A stretch of DNA of 47,217 nt from Gnetum montanum (GCA_015680685.1 MNCI01013743.1:171077-218293), one strand, 5' to 3'; shown: positions 20,060-32,498, counted from the first letter of the stretch. Numbers and translations are program-made. The notes: a model not told the origin generated them from the sequence alone.

Positions 20060-20340
20060 ATAACTAAGATAAATGGTCATCAACCACATTTTCAATTCCC
20101 TTTTGATTTACCATTATAAGATCAAATTTCTACAAGATCGCAAGCCATGGTATGACACTAGGGTTCACCATTGGTTTGTTCATGAGGAACCAGATTACAC
20201 TGTGGTCTATGTGCATGAACACCTTGTATCCAAGCACATAGTGCCTAAGCTTTTCCAAGGCAAACACCACCACAATGAATTCCTTTTCTGTTGTGGTGTA
20301 ATTTAGCTGTGCACCCATGATGCTTCAACTTGCACAATGG
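20060..20340 (-). pseudogene. RNase H domain of element C
   Basis: The open piece 20130-20318 has LNYTTTEKEFIVVVFALEK and VFMHIDHSVIWFL, the Ty3/gypsy RNase H landmarks. TDH is IDH here. Confidence 0.7.
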
Positions 20341-20479
20341 ATATGATAAGGACATTTCTAATCATCCAACTGCATGAGCATAACTCCTAAGGCATAATTT
20401 GATGCATCTATCATGATGTGAAAGGTTTAGACTAATTAGGTGCTCATAGAATTGGAGTTTCCACGAGCTTCTACTTGAG

Positions 20480-21350
20480 ATGCCAGAATGTATGATTGAA
20501 TTCCCTGGTCTAGACAAATGGAGCATCCTTCTTTATCAACTCCACCAACATTTTAGTAATCTTAAAGAAATTCTTAATGAATCATTGATAGTAGCTAGTG
20601 TGTCGAAGAAATGACCTCACATCTTTAACCAATGCCTCCATCCCTTTTTTCAAAAATTATTTGCTCCAAACCAATGCCTTCCTGGACCATGAGGTGGCTT
20701 TTTTTCCAATTGAGCCTAAGGTTTGTCTCCACAAACCTTTTCAGCACTTGCTTAAGATAGTTAAGGGCTTGCTTAAATGTAGCCCCATAGGTGAAGAAGT
20801 CATCCATGAAGACTTCCATCCTACTACTAATCTACTATTGGAAGATGCTTAGGACAAGGTGTTGGAATGTGTTAGGACATTGCACAGGTCAAATGACATC
20901 TTTCTATATGCGAAAGTCCTCCAGGGACTAGTGAATGTTGTTTTGATATTATCCTTTGGTGCAATCTGAATTTTGTTATAGCCACTATACCCATCCAAAA
21001 AGTTGTAGTAACAATGCCCAGTGATGGTATCCAACACCTAGTTCACAAATGGCAACGAAAAGTGATTTTGTAAGTAGCCATGTTCAAAAGCTTGAAATCT
21101 ATACAGATCCTCCATTTTCCATCCTTCTTTGGCACTATCATAAGTGGGCTAACACACTCACTATCTATAATGGGATAGATGAACCCTACCTTGAGGAGTT
21201 GTTCAATCTCCTCCTTCACAATCTACTTGAGTTTGGGATTCAATCGCCACTACAACTACCTCTTTGGCTTAATGGAAGGATCTATGTAGATGTGGTGCTG
21301 GCATATCCTAAGATAAATCCTAGTGAGTTTAGAATATGATCAAGAAAAGG
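20480..21350 (-). pseudogene. reverse transcriptase of element C (decayed)
   Basis: Minus strand: EEIEQLLKVGFIYPIIDSE, KKDGKWRICIDFKLLNMATY, then after a frameshift FLDGYSGYNKIQIAPKD, and MEVFMDDFFTYGATFKQAL with the catalytic DD intact, followed by HLMVQEGIGLEQ. These motifs and their order match A and the Athila group. Several stops and shifts. Confidence 0.8.
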
Positions 21351-21599
21351 TTGTTGGCTATTTATTAACCACCTCCAACAGTTTCTTTTCCTACATAGGA
21401 GCAAGGTTGGCATTGATGATACCCAGCTTTCCATTTTTTAGAAAGACATATTTCATACTGACCAGTAATGATTTCAACTCATAAGGATCTTGTTTAAAGC
21501 TTTTATAGATCTCAAACTCTTCCCAATTGGTTTTATCTAGTTCATTATTAGAGAGCTAGTGATGAACTTGCTCCAGTTCATCCATGCCTTCAATGTAGG

Positions 21600-22290
21600 C
21601 ACTCATAAGGCTCTTAATTAATTCCATGCATATTGTTGAACTGCATTCTGCATTAGTTTTCAGCCACTAGGTGTCCTTCGTTTTTGTGGCTGTTGCATAT
21701 AGTTACCTTTGAATTTCTATCACATCAGCACATTGTTTGCATGATGTGATAGATGTGCTTTTTATGAATCATAATTTTTGCACATAGTTACACCTTGTGT
21801 CACTATATGCGATGCATGGAATGTGCTTCCTCTCTATCTTTCAAAATTCATTTTTATTGAAAATTTCTAGGGAGAGGTCTCGGATTTCCAGTTGTGCATA
21901 AATGGTCCTCAACTAAGCCCTTTCCATGATGATTGGGAAGTTCCCCTTACAATTATTAATATTGATCACTAGGAAGTTAGTAGGATAAGACCACTTAAAA
22001 ATGATGTTTACAATGTCCTCCACTAGTTCCAAGGGGATAATGATGGAGTGATCTGTCAACTTAAGATGAATGTTACTCTTCTTGAGTGGAGGCAGGTTCT
22101 AGGCTTTGTACATTTCATGAGAGATCAAATTTACACTAGAACCTAAGTCTAGAAGAGCCTTGCAAGGCTCATTCCCAATGATTTGCAACTAAATGAGGGG
22201 ACTCCTAGGATCAGATATTTTCCTAGGAAGGTGGCCAGCCTTAATCTAATCTATGACAACATGGTTCAACATCATGGTATGCCCTTTGGA
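21600..22290 (-). pseudogene. aspartic protease and linker of element C
   Basis: Minus strand CKALLDLGSSVNLISHEM, with DLG in place of the usual DSG, then NLPPLKKSNIHLKL and FPIIMERA. The linker has CKQCADVIEIQ, like the ACNRCAQEINI of A. Interrupted. Confidence 0.7.
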
Positions 22291-22479
22291 AGGCACTTGG
22301 TTTGAAGGGACCTCAAATGAGGTTTTAGAGGATGTGGGAGAAGCAGGGTCATCAACCATAGGTGTATGTGAGGGTTTGGAAGAGCTTTTGGTTTAGGAGA
22401 AAGGTCTTTTTCTAGGCTTGTCCTTCGAACCACTCAATTGAGGAGCTGGCTGTAAGTTACTAGATCACAAAGTTTCTTT

Positions 22480-24811
22480 GTTGCACCGAGGTAGGAAATT
22501 TTTTTTGCACAAATGAAGCTAGTGGTGGTTGAGTTGAGGGTGAAGGTATAGGTGTAGAAGGATGAGGAGGGTAGAATGAAAATGGAAATTCTTCTCTTAG
22601 AGATTGGGCTCTATAGTATTCAGGAGGGTAGTAGTGGTGTTGGAATGATGCCTAACTGGAAGAGTCATGCAAAGAAATTAGTTACTAAATGTAGTACCCA
22701 TAGGGATCTAGTTGTTGGTAAGGGTACTACTACCTTGGTGGTGGCATCCCCCACGACTGTTCGTGCTACCACTGCTAGTACTACTCATGAGGTTGGGGTT
22801 GAGCTCCACTCAAATAATATGGTGGAGCTACCTATAGTTTCCTTGAGGATAAGGCAGCCTCCTTGATGTTTACCTTCTTGTCAATCTAGGATTTAACACG
22901 TACATCCCAGACTCCTACAAATGTGACACAATTGGGCAACATCCCTTAGGATGTTCGTATTGGTAGATGTCACACCCACCATCATCATTTGTTTCAAATT
23001 CTGCAACCTCTTCAACGATAGCATCTTTGCCCTTACCCCTTTGGTAGGCACATTTAGCTTCTTTCATTCTCTTTCGGTCATGACCGCTACCTTGCTCTTT
23101 GAACACTTAAGAAATTTTAAAAGTAGTTTAAAGTTTTTTGTCCAAAGAATCTCACATTTTGTCTACCTTGGTCAATATTTTAGAAACATATATATGAATT
23201 GGCAAGATTTAACGTTGCACCACTTCATCAAGTCGTGCCTCCTCCTCATTGTCATAGAACTGGACTTCCCTTTTTTAGATGGAAGGATCCTTGCATTGTT
23301 CCTTTTTCACAAATTGTTTTCTTCTTTGGCCACCTACTCAATGAGCCTTTGGATTTGATGGGCTCTAAGCTTTGGAAGTCTCCCTTGGGCATAGACCCCA
23401 AGAGTTCTCCTTGTTTATGTTCAAAGCCATCTATGATGTGGTGGAGCTGCTCCCTTTAAGAATAGCCATGGCTTGGGCACCTATGCAACAAAGATTAACC
23501 CATGGTCATATCCAAGGATTCATGTGTTTCTTGTCTCCATCCTTGGATCTAGTTTCTTAGATTGGACACTCGGGAGTACATTTGATACTTGTCATTGAAG
23601 AGTTCAAGCATCATACTCCACCATCTAATTGATAATGATTCTAAGGATTAGTACTAGCTTTCAACTTCTTTAATGAGCATCCTTGGGAATAGCTTTAACT
23701 ATTGCCATTCATTTCAATGTTTTGCAAGGCATAGGCATGATGAAAAGCCTAAAGATGATTTTTTGGATTTGAGTTGTATCCCCCTTTAAACTTAGGAATA
23801 TTGCTCATATCCAACCTTTTAATTCTATTATCTTTTACATGCCTTGTTGGGATTCTCATGGCCTCTACAATATTCAACATATTTTTGGTTGCAAGCAAAG
23901 GCTCATCATAGTCATAGCCTCTATGATGGTCATGATGCCTATGATATCCTCTTTGTCCCTTCTCTCATGGTGGCAAGTCTCACTTGATTGCCCACACCCC
24001 TAGTCTCTATTAGTTTGATGAGCCCTACAATCATCTTTGTGCTACCGATCACCTCCATCATGATCATGTTCCCTATAGTTTCAATTGGAGCTAGAGGAGG
24101 AAGAAGATGAGGATGTTGAAGGTGAAGAGGGAGGAGAGCTAGTGTAGCGTAGTGTTTGCTATCCCCTCTTCACCAATCATGGTCATGATCATCATGCTTG
24201 TCATCATTGAAATGCTTATCCATGTTCCTAACTTGACTCATACCTTTGGAGCCCCCATGATCATGGGACTCATTCTTGCTCAAACTAGGATTGTTTACAG
24301 TGAACTACAAGTTCTAGTTTAGGCCCCCCTCATCAAAGACAAGGGGAGGAGAGTCAGTGAATTGAGAACCCCCAAAGAAGGGATCCTTTCCTTGTTTTTG
24401 GCCTAACAAGAACAAGGGATTTGTGAACCAGTTCCCCTTTGATGCTTTGTAATACATCTCCTGTTACTAATATTTCTTGCATTTTGCCTCAGTAGGATGA
24501 TGATCCTGATAGTCATGGTCTTGCACATTGTATTTAGCATTGAGCCCTTATATGCCTAATCTCATGAGAGTTTAGAGTAGCATTGTAGGAACCAATCTAT
24601 TAGATAGTAACACAATGTTGTCCTCCATGTCCCTCCACCGCAATTGCGCATCCTTATGTAGGATGAAGGTGACATCTAGCACATACTCATCAGGATGAGT
24701 ATAGACCACTTTGCATTGATAGGGCACTGGCAATTTTGACCCTTCACACTTTTGTTGATTAGATGTATGCTGAAACAATGGTAGAGAATCAGCCCTGTGA
24801 GAGGAAGACAT
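22480..24811 (-). pseudogene. gag of element C (decayed)
   Basis: Starts at the ATG at 24811 (MSSSHRADS). The first 79 codons are open and include VVYTHPDEYVLDVTFILHKD, the shared gag N-terminus. Zinc-knuckle-like CDIYQYEHPKGCC lies in the open piece 22915-23106, again with Tyr for the second Cys, as in A. An Asn/His/Gln-rich end follows at 22500-22880. Confidence 0.75.
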
Positions 24812-24845
24812 TTTAGTTGAAAAGAAAAATAGTGTTCTCTTACTA

Positions 24846-24870
24846 TTATTATTATTATTATTATTATTAA
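24846..24870. repeat. (ATT)n microsatellite
   Basis: About eight tandem ATT units between the C gag start and the PBS. Confidence 0.9.
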
Positions 24871-24950
24871 TGACTGGAAACTTTAAGGTTCGTTACAATG
24901 TCTTTAAATAATTTCACTAACTCCTAAATAGTGCACATAGCTAATTAAAG

Positions 24951-24968
24951 TCCCTAGCAACGATGTCA
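24951..24968 (-). promoter_or_regulatory. primer-binding site of element C (tRNA-Asp)
   Basis: Minus strand TGACATCGTTGCTAGGGA. Five differences from the tRNA-Asp complement, all transitions of the decay type, and one base from the LTR end. Confidence 0.75.
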
Positions 24969-24969
24969 A

Positions 24970-25843
24970 TAATGAGCAGCAAGTATACCTTATGCCCAAC
25001 CATACGAATCACTAACGTTCATTAGGCGATTCAGTCGAATTCCATAGACTTTAGCTTTCTAAGTAGACTAGGTCTAGGTAATGAATATCAAGGACATGAT
25101 CATTGTCTTTTCAGTCTCACCTATGAAGTGTAAGTGTATGGTTAAGTGTAACTGAGGCATATAATTTTTCTCATTTTATGTTTTATGGTTTAAATCACCT
25201 AAGTGCTAGAAAATAAAGTAGTTAAATGTTTAACTAATTTAGTAACTAACCAATGTCTTAACTAATCCTAACATAAGCATCCATTCTCATTTATTGTACA
25301 CATCCTGAACAATATTGCAACATTACTAGGTTACCAAGCATTAAGCACTACCAGGATTACCAAACGTTAACGTATGCTCAAAATGTTTGTATGTGTTTTA
25401 ATTAATTGCTATTTAATTAACTAATTAATTTGATGCATTAAAATAAATTGCCTAAATAATAAATGCATTTAAATTAAATATTAATCTATTTCCAAATGCT
25501 AAAAGGTTTGTGAAGAAATCTCATCTTTATTGCCAATCACACCAAGCTGCTCAAGTACATTAGTATTCGAATAAAGATCCATACACTTCTCACTCCTACT
25601 GTAGGCATTTAGAAAATATTCTATAAAACAAAAAAAATGCAATAGCTTCACTAAGATACTAACAAATTGATGCCATAAATGTAGCTTGTGAGAACATATT
25701 TATAGGCAAAGATAGACACCATGTTGACGGAGTTATGTCAACACATTAGATCATATGTTGACCCAAACACATTGACGGGATCGCATCAACGGGATCGCAT
25801 GGACAGGATCACGTTGACGCAACTCAAGAAAGATGCTTCATCA
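24970..25843 (-). repeat. LTR of subfamily I (LTR-C), shared by C and D2
   Basis: 874 bp, from TGATGAAGC (25843) to CTCATTA (24970) on the minus strand. It is followed by C's PBS, so it is C's 5' LTR. On its other side D2's 3' region begins with the same joint seen between LTR-B and D1, so it also stands where D2's 3' LTR should. U3 (25727-25822) has short repeats of the type TTGACGGGATCGCATCAACG. Confidence 0.8.
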
Positions 25844-26390
25844 AGTTGCCTTAGAGAATCCACAAATTTCCTTGATGTCACACCCTTTTCATTCCCACTT
25901 GGTTCTTTACCTTTCCATCCATGCATAATGATCATTGGTTTATTTTAGTGTTATTGTGAAAAAAAATGTCATTACATTTGTGGTAAGAACCTCTTTATTA
26001 TTGGAAATGAGTGTATGGATGATGTGATCTCACTATATATACAATCAATCCTCTGATGATTTGATAACATAGGGTGTAATTTTTATTATTTCAACGACAT
26101 CTTGTTTATTCATTTATACTTTATTAGAAAGAGACAAAAATATGTACATGAGAAATAGTAAAACTATAAAAAGAATGAAAACTAGGTAAGAATAGAAAAA
26201 CATTTAAAGAACTTAAAAGTTTTTAAAAAATGAAAAATGATAAGAAGTATGAAAAATATGAAAGAATAGAAAAGATATTAAAGAATGTAGGAAATACCAA
26301 AAATTTAGAAAAGTATGACAAAAATTACAAACCAAAAAATTATAAAACAAAAAAGTTAACATGAACTTATCAATTCTTGATTCAAAACAG
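25844..26390 (-). other. 3' region of D2, no gene seen
   Basis: AT-rich, closely similar to 12698-13240. The frames in it appear compositional. Confidence 0.5.
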
Positions 26391-26394
26391 GGTA

Positions 26395-26405
26395 CCTCCC
26401 CCATG
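26395..26405 (-). promoter_or_regulatory. internal polypurine tract of D2
   Basis: Minus strand CATGGGGGAGG, as in D1. Confidence 0.5.
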
Positions 26406-26479
26406 ATTAAACTCATGGATGAGTGTTCAAAAAATTGATCACACATCCCTATGATCATACACTTTAGGTTTCTTATTTA

Positions 26480-26830
26480 TCATCCTTAGTGGATGATATT
26501 TTTGTTTAATATCCATGTAACATTGATGATAATTAATTTTTGATCTTTTGGAGATACATATCTTGTTAGACAAGATGATCTTTTCATTTTAGAAAGTCCA
26601 AATATGTTTTCTATTTTATTCTTAATTTCAAATTTTGAGTCTCCATGTTTGCTAATTTTTGTTGGTGTATGGTCATGGTTTAGGATATGCTTCTTTAAGT
26701 TCTCAATTTGGAACATTTTCTAGGGATAGAAACTAATAAGTGGGTTGGATGTGTCCATGCATGTTTTGGATAGTTTTATATTCATATTTATTAATCACTT
26801 GGTGTCTTTTGGTTTAGTGGCCATTGTTTC
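26480..26830 (-). pseudogene. post-protease ORF of D2, unidentified
   Basis: The counterpart of D1's 139-codon ORF. 76 codons are open at 26486-26716 (IENLKKHILNHDHTPTKIS), and the upstream part is separated by a stop. No family recognised. Confidence 0.4.
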
Positions 26831-26929
26831 TTTTTGCATGCACACTTATTTTTCAAATTTTTTATGGGTTGGTCTAAGGATTGTGTTGACATTCTGAACT
26901 TTTAATTTACAACATCACCATTCTTCATC

Positions 26930-27420
26930 GTAGGTAATGCATAGAATTCTTTACATTTTTATGGCTTCTTGCTCATCTTCCTTGGAAAGTTTTAAGGACA
27001 AGTCTCTCATTATTAGTTTAACATCAATTGTGCTAAGCCATGCTCTCCCTATCATGATCGAAAAGTCCCTATTATTATTCTTCACATTGATCACAAGAAA
27101 AATGCTCGATAAGGTCATCTATTGATAGTGGTCATCACATCTTCTATTTGTCCTAAAGGAATGGTGACTGATTGGTCTACAAGCTCTAGTTTTATATTGA
27201 ATTTCTTTAATCATGGTAAATTCTAGGCCTTATACATGTCTTGAAAAATGAGATTCACTCCTAACCCAAAATTTAGTAGAGCTTTACATGATGTGTTTCC
27301 AGAAATTTGCAAATAAATCAAAGGATTTCTAGGATCTATCCTTTTATTAAGAAGAGTTCTTAGTTTTATCCAATCTTATATTGTATTAGTTAGCATGATG
27401 GTTTTTGGGTTCTTTTCTAC
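26930..27420 (-). pseudogene. aspartic protease of D2 (decayed)
   Basis: Minus strand has a LLNFG-type remnant of the active site near 27275, and IMIGRAWLSTIDVKLIMRD near 27010-27060. It corresponds base by base to D1 13780-14216. Confidence 0.6.
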
Positions 27421-27559
27421 TGATGTGAGAAGCATAGTACTATCTTGAGGACTTCACATGGAAGGAGTAGGGATAGATGAAGTTCTTATCCTTCGAACAT
27501 TTCCTAGACTTGTCTTAAAGAAAGGACATTTTCTAGATTTATATTTAGGGTTGTTGGTA

Positions 27560-28929
27560 TGATCCTCTCTTTATATACTGACTACCCTAGTAGCACTTTT
27601 CTACTGAGGTTGTATTTGTAGTTTCCCTTACATGATCAATGATGGTACTAGTGGTAAAGAATTAGGAGCTTAATAGGATGGACCTATTGCTAGTTGAGGT
27701 GTTTAAGGATATGATTCCATGCATGGGGTCATAAGCCTATGGTATTCTACTAGATAGTATTAGGAAGAAGTCTAAACAAAAGTACTTCTGGGAGATATAG
27801 AACATTGTACATAGTATTTATAAGGATCTAGTTGTTTATATGAATACTATTGCCTTGGCAGTGGCATTCCCCACAACTGTGGTTATTGCCACTACTACTA
27901 GTATGATTCCTATGGTTGATGAGAAGGCCTACTTGGACAATGTAATTGTTGATAAGGCTATTTGAATTACCTTGAGGATAAGATAATTATCTTGGCATTT
28001 GATTTTTAACAAACTTTGAATTCAATATATATGCCCAGACTCTTGCAAGTGGGTCATGACAGGATAACATTCCTTAGGATGATCGTATTTGCACACTTTG
28101 CAACTTGTGTTATCTTCTAAGCTTAGTCCATTACTTCATCTACCATAGCAACTTGTCCTTTGTTCTTATAACTCTCATGTCCATTGTCCTTTTTCTTCTT
28201 TCTATTCTTATTTCTGTTGAAGGCTTATTTAGTTCGCTCCTCAACTAAGTGCTCTAGAAAATTTCTTATCCATAGAATCCCACATTTTCTCTAACTTTGT
28301 TACAATATCATTTACTAATTTTTGGATAGGCAAAGTCTTTTGTTACATTAAATCTTCTAATGTTTACTCTTTTTGTGTCTCACATATCCTCATGGATTTC
28401 TTTTATAGTTGGATCTTTATTATATTCTTTAGTTGATTCCCTTTTTCATAGCTTCCCTTCTTCTTTTGTCACCTGGTCTATTAACCATTAGATTCGATGA
28501 GCTATCATCTTTGATAATCTACCTTGAGTAGATACTCCAAGGATCTCTCTAGATTTTTTTCTTAACCCATCAATGATGTGTTGTAGTTATTTCCTTTGAT
28601 AAAATCTATGGCTTAGACATCTATGTGATAATGAGTAGTATCTATCCATTGCTACATCAAGGGATTTATGTGTCCCTTGTTTCCATTCCTAGATTTTTTT
28701 TCTTAAGTTTGACGCTCTAGAGTAAGTTTGAGACTTGTCATTAAAGAGCTGTAATATGTTTCTTCATTTTGGAGTGATTTCAATTTTAAGGATTTGTACC
28801 AAATTTCTACTTTCTTTATAAGTTCTCTAGGAAATAACTTTAATTTTTACCAATCCTTCTCTATATTTTCTAGGACATAGGTATCAAGGAAAAATTGGAG
28901 GCGGTGTCATAGATTTACATTATATCTAT
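27560..28929 (-). pseudogene. gag of D2, C-terminal part, left of the insertion
   Basis: Contains an intact zinc knuckle near 28070-28115 on the minus strand (CKVCKYDHPKEC) and an Asn/Gln-rich tail. Continues across element 1 to 36058. Many stops. Confidence 0.6.
28925..28929. repeat. target duplication of element 1, left copy
   Basis: TCTAT here, TCTAC at 36053-36057; four of five bases agree. Both lie in D2 gag sequence. Confidence 0.75.
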
Positions 28930-29928
28930 TGATGAGATGCGATATCGTGTCGTCCCCTACGATGTCGCGTATGCGATATCGCGGTCCGTCGCCAAATCTA
29001 TAAATAAGAGGCGGCACTCCCCTTATTTCCCATCCTGAGTTAGAAGTAGGGAAACTATGGTAGTTTGATCACTCCAGAGATAGAATATTTTGTATGTGCC
29101 CGTAGTAGGAGTCCTAAAAGTGAATGGATCTTTATTCGAGCAACATTGTACTTGAACACAAGTTGTGTACGGCAATAAAGATTAGCTTCTTGGATAAACC
29201 TTGCAGTGCATGGAATAGGATTTTATTTATTATTTTCTCTCTCACCCTTAAACTCCTAGAATGTAGAATGAGCACGACTTGATTACGAGCATCTAAGGAT
29301 GTGTACGGATAGTCAAGGAATCGGCTGCTCATCGCATGCGGTATGAGTACGACTTGATTACGAGCATCTCGTGTGACTACTTGGTAACCCAGTGGCGTAT
29401 TTAGGATCTATGCTTCGTAATCCTAGTGGTAGTCCCAGATGTGTATGGTTAGTCAAGGAATCGGCTACTCATCGCACTTAGGCTAGATAGATTCTCTCAA
29501 CCCTTTCCTCCTAGTTAAGTGCCTCAGTACGACCACTTCGAGCACGTGCATTACGCGCGATGATATCAATAATGATTAGTGTTTGGTAATCGTGGTTGCA
29601 TCGGTTCAGGGTGTGTATGATAAGTGGCAACGGATGCTGACGCTAGGTAGTTTAGAATTAGTTCATTAGTTAGAGTTAGTACTTAGTTTCTCAACCCTTC
29701 ACCCTTTAGCATAGAAGACATAAAACATAAAAGATCATAAAAATCATATACCTCGGACTTACTTAACCATACACCGTGACAACCACAAGTAAGTCTGGGA
29801 AGACAAAAAATGATTAACCCCAAGTGTTCCATGGGGCGTGTAGGCACTTAGTCTGTGGAGTTTGACCAGATCACGCATGCTACGCTTGTTTCGTATGGTT
29901 GAGTGTAGGGGTACCTCGCCACTCATCA
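28930..29928 (+). repeat. 5' LTR of element 1 (subfamily II)
   Basis: 999 bp, TGATGAG to CTCATCA. U3 has GCGATATCG words, TATA box CTATAAATA at 28998-29006, hairpin with AATAAA at 29129-29181, and U5 with two interleaved repeats: GAGYACGACTTGATTACGAG at 29270 and 29345, and AGTCAAGGAATCGGCT at 29311 and 29451. Confidence 0.92.
29129..29181 (+). terminator. R-region hairpin with polyadenylation signal, element 1 5' LTR
   Basis: TCTTTATT at 29129-29136 pairs with AATAAAGA at 29174-29181, and inside lies ACACAAGTTGTGT, a second small stem. The 3' LTR has the same at 35253-35305. Confidence 0.6.
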
Positions 29929-29929
29929 T

Positions 29930-29947
29930 TGGCGCCGTTGCCAGGGA
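29930..29947 (+). promoter_or_regulatory. primer-binding site of element 1 (tRNA-Asp)
   Basis: TGGCGCCGTTGCCAGGGA, one base after the LTR, with a single difference from the tRNA-Asp complement. The least decayed site in the window together with that of element 2. Confidence 0.9.
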
Positions 29948-30069
29948 CTAAGTGTTTTTGCGCCGAATAGAACATAAGGATATCTCTCACATCATTGGGA
30001 GCCTAAATGAACCTTTGGGTTAATCAAAAGAGAAAAATTATATAACGGTGAATTAGCACACCAATAAAA

Positions 30070-32495
30070 ATGTCTTCTTCTCATAAGAGCAACTCACCAC
30101 CTAAGAACCATACACGAGATAGTCGGCAACATAAAACACATAGCTGAAATCAGCCAAGTCCTAAATAACAAGATAGTTTATACTCATCCCAATGAGTATA
30201 TTCTAGAATTTACCTTTATCCTCCATCAAGATGAACAGCTGCGATGGAGAGATTTGCAAGGTAACATCGTGTTACCCCCAGATCGATCAGTCTCTCGCAT
30301 GCTTTTTTGTGCCTTGGCACAGATTGGCATGACTGAATTATATGCTGAATACATTGTGGAAGACTTTTATATGAGGGATTATCACCCCATAGAAGCACAA
30401 CGTATGAGAGACTCAAGGCAGGAGAGTCAACATACGCTTTTGAAGGGTAAAGGTCTGCACGTCCTTAGCGAAATAGGAGATGAGGAACCTCTTATAATGG
30501 GTTCTTTAGCAAATCATGTTCCCCCTCCTAATGATGGTGAGGAGGTAGGGTATCAGAGCCTATGATCAACGATACATAACCATGGTTCTGATGCCCATGA
30601 ACACCAACTGTTCACAGAGGGAACAACCACTCATGCTAAGGATGAGCACTCAGATTGTCACCATGATTGGGGCCGTAGCAGCCGAAGAGAAGGCAAGAAA
30701 CATCATCATGGCAATGGTTCCCCTTCTTCTTTCCCTTCTTCACATCACTCATCCTCTCCTTCCACATTTGGGCATATCCATCATGAACACAATGGAGAGG
30801 ATAAAGGTAGACAAAATGAAAGACCTCGATGGGAAAGTCGAGAGAGAGGATAAGGGCAAGGACGTAGGGAGAGTAGGGAACAACACAGACATCATAGGCA
30901 TCATAAAAGAGATGATCGTGATGAGCCCCTACTCGCAACCCGAAGTATGCTTGACATAACAGAGGTAGTTAGGATTCCCACGAGGCATTTAAAAGATAGT
31001 CGAATCAAACATTTAGACATGAACAATATCCCATGATTTGAAGGGGGATACAATGCAGATCCGTAAAATCATTTACAGGAATTCCACGATGCCTGTGCCT
31101 AGTAGAATATAGAAAATGAGTGGCAAAAACTTAAGTTGTTCCCAAGGACACTCACTAAAAAAGTAGAGAGCTGGTACCGGTCCCTAGAACCAGAAACCAT
31201 CAGGAGGTGGAGTACGATGCTAGAACTATTCAACGAGAAGTATCAAACGTACTCTAGAGTGTCCAATTTGTGTAAGAAGATCCAAGGTTGGAAGTAAGGT
31301 ACATATGAACCCTTGGATGCTACCATGGCCTGCTACTATACATTGTTACATTGTTGCCCGGGCCATGGGTACGCTCAGCGGGATCAACTTCGTCACATCG
31401 TGGATGGACTAAAGCATGAAACTAGAAGAACCCTTGGAACTTATGCCCAAGGGAGACTCTCACAACTTAGAGCCCATGAAGTACATCACTTGTTGGAACA
31501 AGTAGCAGAAGAAGAAGGTGAGCTACGCAAAAGGGAAAGTGCGGAAGAGTACAACTGTGATCCCTCTCTTTGGAAGAAGGGAATGAAGTTTTGCGATGAA
31601 GAGGATGAGTCACCAATTGAAGAGTTGGTGAATAGAAAGAATTTGCCATTTTAAAAGCTCACAACAGAAATAGCGGCTAAGGTAGATGACGTATGGAGTT
31701 CCTTAGACTCTAAAATTTAAACTGTCTTAAAAATTGTAGAAGAGTCTAAGGTAGAATAAAGTAGTGACAAAGGTAAGAAAAAGTGAAGAGATTTAAGCCC
31801 TGCACATAATAAGGGTAAGGGGAAAATCACTAACTTTGATGTGATTATGGAATCAGACACAGACGATGACAGTGGATGTGAGATCTGCCACTATGACCAT
31901 CCTAAGGAATGTTGTCCAATTATTTCACATCTACATGAGTCTGGGGGTGTATGCACTTAATCCAAGACTCAAACAACGGCAAACACCCCGAAGGTTACCT
32001 TATCCACAAGGTAACCCAAGGCAGTTCCACCAACCACTAACGTATTATCCAAGTGGAACTCCACCACAGCCCATCGGATAGCATCAACAATGGCAATACC
32101 CACAGTTATGGGGGATGCTATCGTCGAAACATCAGTACCCTTACCGACAGCCTGACCCTTATGGATATTATGTGCAGCAGCCGATTTCTCCAAGGGACTC
32201 TATGAGTCACACAACCCCCAACCATCACTACCAAGTTTGAGAGTACTTCAAAAGGACTCCTTCTCCTCCGGGAGACACTCCATACCCACACCATCCTCCA
32301 AATCCATTTGCACCTCTTCCAAAAGTAGTTCCCATAACACCTCCTACTCCAACAATGCAAGGGGAACTTCCTCCTCAACCGCAGCAACGTCACGCTACGA
32401 GAGTTATAAATATCCAACCTGTTGCTGGTTCTCACAACTGTAAAAAGAGAAGACCTTTCTTCAGAACCAAAAGCACAAACAAACTCTCGCAATAA
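30070..32495 (+). pseudogene. gag of element 1 (frameshifts and stops)
   Basis: Starts MSSSHKSNSPP at 30070. Best open pieces are 30254-30565 (LPPDRSVSRM, AEYIVEDFYMRDYHP), 30582-30959 in a shifted frame (basic, His-rich middle), and 31313-31654 (CPGHGYAQRDQLRHIVDGLK, EVHHLLEQVAEEEGELRKRE, a helical part). The zinc knuckle CEICHYDHPKEC lies at 31877-31915, followed by a Pro/Gln-rich tail to about 32430. The order N-terminal domain, capsid-like helical part, knuckle fits a retrotransposon Gag. Gag and protease appear to be one reading unit. Confidence 0.8.
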
Positions 32496-32498
32496 CAA

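Larger units (their letters stand above)
17147..25843 (-). mobile_element. Athila-like autonomous element C (decayed; no clear 3' LTR)
   Basis: Minus-strand order: 5' LTR (25843-24970), PBS, gag, protease, RT, RNase H, integrase, internal polypurine tract, then about 1.45 kb of 3' region with the candidate env-like exon. The 3' region runs into unit E at about 17147 without a terminal polypurine tract or an LTR start of the usual form. Resembles element A throughout; I estimate about three quarters identity in RT by eye. Confidence 0.8.

Noticed and set aside
22951-23358. Plus-strand ORF of 135 codons
   Set aside because: Opposite C gag, whose minus-strand text (CDIYQYEHPKGCC) is the meaningful one.
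32118-32498. Minus-strand ORF of 126 codons inside element 1
   Set aside because: Opposite the Pro/Gln-rich gag tail; Arg/Ser/Val-rich text is what such a tail gives when read backward.
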